Origin: Diphasiastrum complanatum
Taxonomy: Eukaryota > Streptophyta > Lycopodiopsida > Lycopodiales > Lycopodiaceae
Direction: 5' to 3'
Assembly: GCA_029204225.1 (NCBI GenBank)
Contig: CM055094.1
Location: 7,752,145-7,816,144, forward strand
DNA length: 64,000 nt
The notes below the pieces were generated by a model, which saw nothing but the letters and a program-made list of their open reading frames with translations, did no database searches and was not told the DNA's origin. The position numbers were made by a program, and so were the translations under genes. The first letter of the stretch is position 1; each line of letters starts with the position of its first letter. Positions 55,091 to 64,000 of this stretch are shown piece after piece.

Positions 55091-55660
55091 AGGGCAAACA
55101 CGTGGATTTTAGAAAGAGAACGCGTGCTATTCGAAACTTCCAGAAAGAGGATTTTTTAGAGAGAGAGAGAGCGGGCTAGAGAGATAAAGAGCAGGCCAGC
55201 GATGGATCCAGAGAGTTCTATTGAGATAGAGAGGGATTAGAGAGAGTTGTAATGCGAGTTGAGAGAGAGAGAGAGAGAGCGCGATGGCGTCTCGAGGTCT
55301 CAAGCTCTGTTCTGTTCTTCCTCGTCCCTCTCTGGTGTTTGGATATGAGTGTTTGTTTTTCCTCGAAAGCTGAAAAGAATTGGAAAGATAGCGATGGCAT
55401 CATTGTATCTGGGCAGCGACGGAGATTTCTGTCTCTGGCTGGTGAGCAACAACTGCAGCAGAATAGAGATCTCCTCAAGGAGAGAGGGGAGAAAAGCGAG
55501 AGAGAGGAGAAAGAAAGGGAAGCGATGGAAAGATCGATCCAAGGAGAGGAGGAGAAGGAAAATTTGCTGGATGGATCGATGCTGAAGAATACGTGTGAGT
55601 GATGGAGGATGGAGGCGCGAGAGAGAGGAGAGAGAGAGAGATGTCGAGTAAAAGAGGCGC

Positions 55661-55714
<54 letters not shown>

Positions 55715-55813
55715 CGCGAGAGAGAGAGTGTTATTTAGGGTTAGGGTTATTTTAGGGTTAGGGTTTTTAAGGGTTTTGAGAGAAAAAATAGCAATAATGT
55801 GAGTTGAATGTGA

Positions 55814-55862
<49 letters not shown>

Positions 55863-56301
55863 GATTGATTTTGTGTGATCTCAAGAAAAAAGAAAAGAAA
55901 AAGAAGGGCAAAAGAGAGGGAGAGAATCACCAAAAGTATATTATAAAAGTTAATGACATGGAGAACCTTCTTGTTTCTTTTCCGTGCATGCACATCCAAG
56001 TTTGTCCATGATGATAGATTGCATGGGCTTCCCTTGAAGCACATCATCAATTGGCTGACAGCATCTACATCGAGCATTTGTGATCAGCATCTATCTAGCA
56101 TGTGCCATCTTCTTCCTTTTTCCTTTTTCCTCAGTTTTCCTTATCCAGCATCTCCTCTTCCTCCTCCTCGTACTCTCTCAGTACGAAGTCTTCCATATCT
56201 TTCTTCGTCCTTCATATACCTACATAAATGATTGCATATTATACGCACAATACACATACATCACTCTTTCATCATATATACGTCTCCATATCTCTCTTCA
56301 T

Positions 56302-56375
<74 letters not shown>

Positions 56376-57863
56376 TCTAGTTTGTAATCTATAGTGTCCC
56401 TTGAGTGCGTGAAGAGAGGGAGGGACTAGCAGCAAGCGTCCCTTAGACCTTGAAGCATGGCAGCCCATATTTGGTTATAAGCATTGCAGCCCATATTTGG
56501 CAGTTGGGTTGCTGAATCCTATTCCGGAATTATCTGTACTGGTCAGAGACAATAGTTGTGCAGTTTCCTTTGGATCATGCTTTATCATTGTTTGTATGTT
56601 CTCATACGTGTCTAGAACTATGTGTTGCTTTCTGAGAATAGGCTTCCGTGTGATATGTCTCCTGCTAATTTTTTATTAGCTTATTTATCATGAGCACGAT
56701 CCATTTTTTAATCTTGTTATACTCACGTTTTTTGGTGGAAGATTGCAGTGGATTTTGACTTAGCCTTATTTAGCTGATTGTTGTTCTATGTAGTTTCTTC
56801 AGTCTACCCTTCCGGGTTCGGTATCAGCCAGTATTAGATAGATCCTGCTGTTATGTTGAAATCTGTGCCTTCAACATATGCGTTGGAGTTTAGCTGCTGT
56901 TGATTCAGAGTAGTAAGAGGTTGCCAGCCATGCGTCGATCTCCCCTCTACGCTATTTCACTGTTGTTTTAGAGAAAGTTTGTTTTTCCAGAATCCTGATC
57001 GTTCTTCCTACCCGTTCTTTATAAAAATTTTCTTCTTAATTTTCCAAATCTTAGTTCCTCCATGTTTCACAATTCTGGCTGCCACCAGATCAAGTACTAA
57101 TTGCACTACTACATGCAGTAAGGCAACTTCATGGGCTGCAGCATCTTAAAACCACGAGATCTTATTAAGTTGTTTGAACATTTTATTGTAGATTTTCTAT
57201 CTGGCATGTCCACTTTTGTCCGGCTGATGGGAGCCAGAGCTCCTGACCTTGAATACAGGAAACGAAGTTTTCATCAACGCCCCACTTATCCCACTAGAGG
57301 ACTTTTTATTTCTATTTGTGACTAGCAGCTTAACTTGTTTTTGTTTAGCTCATGTAACGATCCGAATTGGTTCAACCTCGCTGTTAAATTTATCCCTCTA
57401 GAGGACTTTTTATTTCTATTTGTGACTAGCAGCTTACTTGTTTTTGTTTAGCTCATGTAACGATCCGAATTGGTTCAACCTCCCTGTTAATTGAAGGAAA
57501 AAGCGTGCTTTTCAAGGGACTCTTTTCCTGTCCTTGTGATACAAGCGAAGAATGAATGCTTGTTTGCAGTTTACTGACTCACCGCAAAGGCTGTATACTA
57601 ATTGGAATCATAAAATTGCAATTCTGTATGGTTTTCCAGTCTATGCCCAACATCTAGTACCAGATCTGCTCTCCGCATTCTCTTGCTGCGCTTGAAAATA
57701 TGAATTATAATCTGATTATAATCAGTGATCTCGTAGTCTCTCTTGGCATGTATTGCTACTTCGGCAGTTCCCCTTCTTAGTTTTGATTGATTGTGAGTCT
57801 GGATTTACAGTTTCTTGACTAGTATATATAACACAAGAACACTAGCAAGCAGCGCTACAGCCT
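55091..57863 (+). promoter_or_regulatory. Upstream region of the bZIP gene: purine-rich putative leader and promoter
   Basis: ACACGTGG, an ABRE-type G-box, is at 55,098-55,105. Next come a GA-rich block (55,150-55,860; pure (GA)n at 55,668-55,711 and 55,818-55,858), a CT-rich block with (TC)n at 56,307-56,371, and telomere-like TTTAGGGTTAGGG at 55,734-55,765. A TATA-like TATATATA (about 57,822-57,830) lies only about 35 nt before the ATG. Whether the leader starts near 55.2 kb with introns or near the ATG cannot be told from sequence. A 116-codon frame at 55,252-55,602 is repeat-derived and not called. Confidence 0.35.
57294..57495. repeat. Two-copy ~104-bp tandem duplication upstream of the bZIP gene
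   Basis: Units start CTAGAGGACTTTTTATTTC at 57,294 and 57,398 and are almost identical, so the duplication is recent. Confidence 0.85.
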
Positions 57864-60800
57864 ATGGGAACTGTTAACATGAACCACCTGTTAGATACGT
57901 CTCCTGGAGGAAGACCTGAAGCCTGCCATTTGGCTAATCAGCATCCAATTTATTCTCTAATGCTAGATGAATTTCAGAATTCCCTGGGTGAAACTGGAAA
58001 GAACTGTGGTTCTATGAACATGGAGGAGTTCTTGAAGACCGTAATGACAGCAGAAGAGACCCAGGCAGGCTCTGATTTTGCCAGAGATGGGCTAGCTAGA
58101 CAGGCAAGCCTCCTGAGACAGGGTTTCCTCACTCTCCCCCGAACGCTCAGTCGGAAGACAGTTCACGAGTTCTGGAAGGATGTGTATCAAGGGCCTGCAG
58201 CTGGGGCTGCCTCTGCAATGGATTGCAATGGCAATGAATCTGCGGCTGGCCATCAGCAAAAACAAACCAGCTTTGGAGAGATGACGTTGCAAGACTTCTT
58301 AGTGAAAGCTGGAGTGGTGAGAGACAATATAGCATCAGAAAACCAGTCATCCTCTGTGTATGGAGGGGGCCCGAGAGATATCTACGACTTTGGATTAGCT
58401 AAGATGGGGACTACAGACAGCTGCGATGAGAAAGTGCGTGTTCAGCATGCAGCATCAGAAATAAAAGAGTTTGTTAATTCTCAAACAAGAGTTGAGAGAG
58501 GCAGTGCTAGAGTTGGATCGTCCCTCACTCTGTCCCCTGCGAGTGTTCTTTCGAGCCAACCTGCCATGGATGTCAATCAATCTGTTTGTTACCAAAATGT
58601 GGTTTCTCCTGAGTGGTTTAACCCTCAATACAGAGACACCACAATCGCATCAGTCACTCATCAGCAACAGCAGCAAATGGCAGCAGGGACTGCAGCATAT
58701 TTTGATGTGGCAAAAAGAGTCAGCAATGCAGGTGGCGCTGTTGGGGTTGGAATGGGGGAAATAAGAGCAGGAAACAGTTTTGGAGGAGGCTTAGCATGTG
58801 CAACTGGGGCATTGGGACATCTCGTTCCCGGGCAAAACGTTTGCATTGGTTTTGGGACAGCCGCAGGCCGTGGAGGGATGGATGTTCTTGCCCTTGGATC
58901 TGTGTCTCCTATCAGTCCTGATTCAGATGGAGGTGCTCATTATCATCCTTATGGCTTTGGCTTGCCTGCCCTTGCAAACTATAGAATAGATGGACCAGTT
59001 CAAGGAAGGAAGATGGAATCAGAGATGAGGGTGCAGAAAGTGGTTGAGCGGCGACAGCGCAGAATGATAAAAAATCGAGAGTCTGCGGCTCGCTCCAGGG
59101 CTCGAAAACAGGTGCGTTTTATCTCTCTGAATGTGCAATATCAATAAGTAAACTGCTCTTCCGTTGGACATTTCAGCTCTGAGATCAGCCTTCATTGTAG
59201 CATGGACTTCTTCTATAGAAAATTCTGAGTGAATTAGCTTCTTTTTTACATTAGCTGCCATGGCTAGAGCTTTCTGTAATGCCTCTTTTCTGGTCTCACG
59301 ACTTCTGCTCATAGATGCTATTACTATAGATTATTGAGAACTCTCTCAGTTATCATCAGATAACTCTAAAATCGTTCCTTTTTGCACCCTAGCTTTGCAT
59401 TTCTCTGGAAAGAATATTCAGATGCCTAAGAATCACATTTCTTTTCGTCATTATTGTTCACATACGTAAACAGCAAAAGACATTTTTCAAAGGTTTGTAT
59501 ATCAGAGATTCAGAGGGATCGGGTTCACCGTTCAATGATACCGCAGAAGCTGTCTCCCAGGTCTTGTAATCGAACTCTATGATGGGAGCTCTACTTAAGT
59601 TGAAGTAGATACTTAGGACTGAGTCCTGTCTAAAATGGTGTTTATATGTAGATTCTAATATATGAACTTAGTTATGGTTATTATCATCATGACAATAGCC
59701 CTTTCCCTTCTAATCATATTTCCCCATTGAGAAAATCTAAACTTGATGTATTCGGAGTAAAACAGTACTATTCATTTGTTTTGAGAATTAATGATCCATT
59801 TTGCAGGCGCCTTGAAAGAGCCAAATGGAATTTCTTGAATTAATGATTACTGTACGAGAACGGGAATAAACAATGCAAAATACTTGAAATCAAGGACGAT
59901 TTCAATGGCATGGCACCTATCTTTGAAGCAGATGTCCAGTGGTGTCCCATGCAATACTTTAGTCCCTCAATAATTCTTTTGCACGATTTAGCGTATTTTG
60001 GCAAGAGCTTTTAATTGATATGAACCTATTTGGAACTTTTCAGGCCTACACAACGGAGTTGGAATTAGAGGTGAGACAGCTGAAGGAAGTAAACAGAAAG
60101 TTGAGGAGACAACAGGTAAGTAGAATTCATTTTCCTCCTGCTGGTGAATTTTGTATTGTTATGTTATTAGTAAGAAACTTCCTGCATGTTATGTTGATAG
60201 TAAGAAATATACTGAAATTAAAAGAAACAAGATTGATATGGTACGCTAAAGCTGAGCATCAACAATCACTTGTATTGAGTTTATTACGCTCAACTTTAGT
60301 TATCCTAACGTGTTATTGATTAACAGGAGGACGGTGCTGAAAAGAAGAAGAAAATGGTATGTGCTTGAGCATAAACCAGTTGATTTTGACTCCTTATGCT
60401 ATATACTTTGTTAATATCATATCCAATGCAGCCTCTCTATCTTTTAAATTTTTTGTTAATATCAAAGGTTCTGCTTGGATGAACAGACACACTAGGTATG
60501 CAAAAGACAAAAGTTAATGCTTGTTCAACTACTATAATTTAGTGATGATGTTGAAAGTTGAAAGTTGAAACTATATGCTTGAACCTCCAAAACAAAATAA
60601 AAATGCATTCCAACTTGTATACAGTGTGGCCCTTCTTTGTTCATGTGCTTGTGAATATGCAAGTTCTGCTTGGATGAACAGCTGTAGAAATAAGAAGGCC
60701 CAGAACATATTGGGGTTAGCAAATTCAGCATTTTTTGCAGGTAGACATTCGCTACAGTGTGTACCAGTTCATTATATGGTACAAAATCAGAGCTCAGTTT

Positions 60801-61451
60801 CTGAGAAAAAGATGGGATGTAGAGATTCACCATGATGCGTGCATGACTTACAAAGCAACAAAACATTCAAGCTCACTGATTCAACTCCCATGAATTGAGT
60901 TGTTCTTAAAACGCTGAGACAAAAATTTGAATACATTCGAAATCATAAGATCACTTATTATTTCTGTTTTCAGCATAGCCAAAGCGCAAGGTTAAAAACA
61001 GCCATTCTTAGCTTTGTGTGGAAGCTGTAGACCAGTGTGGAGCTGAACGGAATGTATTTAATTCTTTGGAAAATTTTAGAATTCTGACTAAGAATCTGCT
61101 ATTGTGATCTGGAGTTTGTGCCTTCTTTTGTGCTTACAGTGGTCTTGTAAAGGCAAATGTTCTGCTTTGCACGTCTGAAATGAACATTTGAAGCTTCTTG
61201 GTTATTAAAGAAATAAACATGTCCAGCTTCTTATTATCACCTTAAAAACCAAAGCTTCACAATCCTCAAGTTTTGTTGATTAGTACTCAGTGGAGACTTT
61301 TCTACCTTTAAGATAGGATGCTTATAGTGTGTTGTGTGATTCTCATTTTATTTCGAATCTGTAGAAGCTTGAGCTGATGACTTCCCCCTTCATCTGGCGC
61401 TCATCACCAATGCCTAAGCAACTCAGGAGGACAGCAACAGGTCCTTGGTAA
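57864..61451 (+). CDS. Group-A bZIP transcription factor (ABI5/ABF/AREB-like)
   Basis: Coding exons 57,864-59,111, 60,044-60,115, 60,327-60,356 and 61,365-61,451, with GT-AG introns all in phase 0; 478 aa. C1 IYSLMLDEFQNSLGE (residues 29-62), C2 LTLPRTLSRKTVHEFWKDVY (88-108), C3 FGEMTLQDFLVKAGVV (137-152), basic region MIKNRESAARSRARKQ (N-x7-R) ending exon 1, leucine zipper in exon 2, and C4 LRRTATGPW at the C-terminus. In this family SnRK2 kinases phosphorylate R-x-x-S/T sites in C1-C4 during ABA signalling, and the protein binds ABRE (ACGTG) promoters in the nucleus. The sites RTLS and RTAT are visible. The C4 motif usually ends SGPW, here TGPW. The start ATG gives the family-typical short N-terminus before C1. 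Orthology to ABI5 versus ABF cannot be decided by eye. Confidence 0.93.
60327..60356 (+). other. 30-nt micro-exon of the bZIP gene
   Basis: Ten codons (EDGAEKKKKM) between AG at 60,325-60,326 and GT at 60,357. Phase 0 on both sides, so skipping would keep the frame and remove a charged linker after the zipper. Confidence 0.8.
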
Positions 61452-62690
61452 AAAAGAAGAGCTGAATCTGATGAATGGCCTATATGGTTTTGTGAATCTC
61501 TTAAGCCAGATTATGATACAGTGCTGTATTTTGCAAACTCAATGAGAATAGTAACAATGTGCATCGCTGCAGCTGCACAGTAGGAACAAGTACCTTTTCT
61601 GGCACTGGCAAGGAAAATGAGGTACCCTTCATATAAAGGAGGGACTTGTGTGAGACACGTGGTTTTCAGGGACTAAATGAAGGATCAAGCAGGCCTTTGA
61701 CTCATTTCTAAGCCTCCTTTGAAGAATCTATATTCATCCTGGACAGGTTGAAACAGATCAAATTTATGTAGCATTTGCAGCATTTGGTGGCAGCTTCATA
61801 TTAAAGATATCAAATTATAGAAAAGCGGCCTGCTTCAAGCACAATAGGTTTCCCTCGGTATTTCCTGTATAAGACCTAAAAAATTAGAGAAAATAAAAGG
61901 CTTTTTAGTCTTCTAGGTGAAGGACCCCCTTAGACATGGAAGAATTTTCTGTTCATTCATACTAGCATTGATGTATAATATATCATGACAGACTGTGGTT
62001 TTCATAGAAGTGCAAAATAAATATAGCATCAAATTTCAGGCTTGTTTTCATGCTTCACCCATGCCTATTACTATGCCTTATTCAGGATTAGAAATTTAGA
62101 GCCTGTACTATGTTCTGTAGCCCGAAAATTCAGGTAGTTCTTGTTAGAAAATACATGAAGAGCTTTGATTCACAGGAATGTCATAAGAGAATCATTATTC
62201 TTAATCTAGAATGTATGCCCTGAACTTACTCCAACATTTATTCCAAAGAAACATCCCAAAAGTTCATCTATTCCAATTAATGTTATCCAAGAGTGATGAC
62301 TCACAAGGAGGAAGAAGAAATACCCTGGTGCATTTAGTTCCTATAAAGGAAAAATGTTCAATTTCATAGTTTGATACTATTTTTCACAAGATTTTTCCTA
62401 GTTAAAATGTGCATTTGGACCCCTTTTAACTGGGAAATCTTTTTCCTAGTTAGAAAATGCATGTGCATCACTTCAATAATCTAGGAAAAACCCTTATGAT
62501 TTGTACCATTTTTAACTAGGAAATTTTTCTAATTTAGTAATGGATACTTTGTGCCTATTCTGCCCAGTTTTTGAACAGCTTAAAAAGCATAATAGGCATC
62601 TGTGTTTCTTTTTTAAATTCCTGCCCATTCCAGCTTGCGTGCCAGGCTGCCATGTGGCAGCGTCAGAGTGAGCATGTAGAAATTTTCAAA
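61452..62690 (+). other. bZIP 3' region, no further gene
   Basis: Possible polyadenylation signals GAAAATAAAAGG (about 61,890) and AAAATAAATA (about 62,015). Near 62,390-62,530 the sequence TTTTCCTAGTTA and its inverse recur. No coding similarity. Confidence 0.4.
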
Positions 62691-62699
62691 GTCCCCATT

Positions 62700-62836
62700 A
62701 TGCAATGGAAAGCGCCGGGCACATGCCATTCTGCCCGGAAGGATTTCTAGAAATTTCTTGGGCGAGACCTGGAGAGCCTAACAAATTTCTAAAAATCCTT
62801 ACCGGGCAGAATGGCATGTGCCCGGCCCATTCCATA
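62700..62836. repeat. Long imperfect hairpin (miRNA/MITE-like)
   Basis: Left arm about 62,704-62,760 and right arm about 62,781-62,836 are inverted copies (GCCGGGCACATGCCATTCTG and complement) with a few mismatches and a loop of about 20-25 nt. The total length of about 135 nt resembles a plant pri-miRNA foldback or a short MITE. Confidence 0.7.
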
Positions 62837-64000
62837 GTACACAATGTATATGTCTCAGTTTAATAACATTTTATTTTCTAAATACATTTTGATTTATAAA
62901 AGTTTTCTAATCCCCCTCATATTTCTTAGGTAGGCCCTATCCTCATTAACATTAAATGGTGACAAGCTTGTATTTTTTTCAACATCTTTATAACATGGGC
63001 ATTGAGTTAAAGTGCTTGCCAAAAACTTTTTTTTTAACTTAACACAAAACCTATCAAAAAACAATTTGTAGGCTTTTTAGCAACTCATGGGCCAAAAGCT
63101 TAATGATTCTACAAGTAGAAGGCTCAAATAAATTTCTTTCAAGGAGACTCAAATTTTTATATCAAGCTTAATAAGGCATTTATCCTTTTTCATTAGGATT
63201 TTAATTGATTCAAACTTTGGGTGTGTTTGGAAAAGCTAGCAAAGTATAGGAATGGAGCGAAAAACTTAGAGCAAGTTGACTTTCAAAAAATCAACAACTT
63301 TTTTTTAATGCAGGAAATTTTTGGTTTATTGTTTTGATATGCAATAAATGTATGTGTAGTAACGTAGGTAGATCCATATAAAGTTTACGTTTTGCACAGC
63401 TTTATTACATCCAAATTGACATCTATCATGCCGAAGGCAAGATTTTAAAAAAAGTGACAACTAGAAAACACATAAAATTAGGGTGATGCAATTTAAATCA
63501 ATATCAAAATTTTAAAATAGTACATTTTCATATATTAGAATTTAATAATGATTAAGAAATACTTGTATGATGTCTGTAAAATGGCATGCACTTTGTTAAA
63601 ACTTTATTATGGGTCACTCAAAAAATGTATTAAAGCCTAGGGCCAAACTAATTATGTCTAAAATCTTAAGCTAACTTATTTATATGAAAATGAAAACCTA
63701 TAGAATATTATTCAATAGGCTCATAACCTACAATTGCTCAAACATATAAATTATGAGAACCACAAAAAAAAAAGTAGTTGAATTGAAAATCTAGTAGGCT
63801 TTTTTCAAGGGATTATAGGTTTTCGGCAAGCACTATTCTATACATGCATGCAAAGACTCATTCTAAGAGGCATGTTAAAAAACTTAAGCAAACAATCATG
63901 ACACAATGATCCTTGAACAATTGCATCTCATCTTCGAGTGTGTTATGAGATGCGCTGTTGCAAAAGTATCATCTAGCTCCATGCCATCAATTTGTACAAT
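62837..64000. other. AT-rich intergenic sequence, nothing recognised
   Basis: No open frames of note, repeats or RNA genes that I can support. Confidence 0.5.

Noticed and set aside
55252-55602. 116-codon frame upstream of the bZIP gene
   Set aside because: GA-repeat derived, no family similarity. At most an upstream open frame in a leader.
57131-57325. 64-codon frame upstream of the bZIP start
   Set aside because: Short, no similarity, and ends inside the tandem duplication.

Overview
This window is nuclear DNA from a land plant with a large, transposon-rich genome. It holds two host genes that I can support. The stretch between them, and most of one giant intron, is filled with LTR retrotransposons, hAT DNA transposons, a LINE and palindromic elements. 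The minus-strand gene reads as the axonemal dynein intermediate chain DNAI4 (WDR78; algal IC138). That implies a plant that still makes flagellate sperm (bryophyte, lycophyte, fern, cycad or Ginkgo) rather than a flowering plant or conifer. Element density, long purine/pyrimidine microsatellites and the very long intron lean towards a fern or another large-genome seedless plant or gymnosperm. I cannot name the species.

Region 1-24.1 kb is the DNAI4 locus, read right to left. Exon 1 (23,878-24,113) starts with the ATG. Exons 2-8 lie at 1,307-3,554, and the WD40-repeat half should continue off the left edge. Intron 1 is about 20.3 kb and holds: a broken Ty3 chromovirus (4.15-8.53 kb); GA/GT microsatellites (8.6-9.5 kb); a second, internally deleted Ty3 (about 10.0-10.8 kb); a nested 1.6-kb palindrome (10.8-12.4 kb); GC-rich hAT-type end modules; a 5'-truncated LINE (12.95-14.36 kb); a nearly complete hAT element with introns (about 15.2-18.85 kb); and several broken copies of a second hAT family (9.5, 18.85-20.45 and 20.6-22.5 kb). 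Another hAT remnant lies at 1-700. A near-perfect 81-bp hairpin sits just downstream of exon 1.

Region 24.2-54.6 kb is intergenic. Copia-2 (29,534-35,885, 5-bp TSD GGTAG) is inserted in Copia-1. Copia-1 is joined to Copia-3, whose LTR is at 39,299-39,940. Then come a Ty3 gag-protease remnant (40.7-43.2 kb), a Copia LTR/leader stub (45.2-46.0 kb), a third hAT remnant (46.7-48.2 kb), and a well-preserved 5-kb LTR element with no coding capacity (49,128-54,141, TSD TTAAC) that flanks a Copia RNase H fragment.

Region 55-61.5 kb is the second host gene: a group-A bZIP factor of the ABI5/ABF/AREB type (57,864-61,451, four coding exons, 478 aa). It carries all four conserved C1-C4 motifs and has a long region rich in GA/CT repeats upstream. 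The two host genes point away from each other (minus and plus) and nothing links them functionally. The last 2.5 kb has no gene but carries a long miRNA/MITE-like hairpin at 62.7-62.84 kb.
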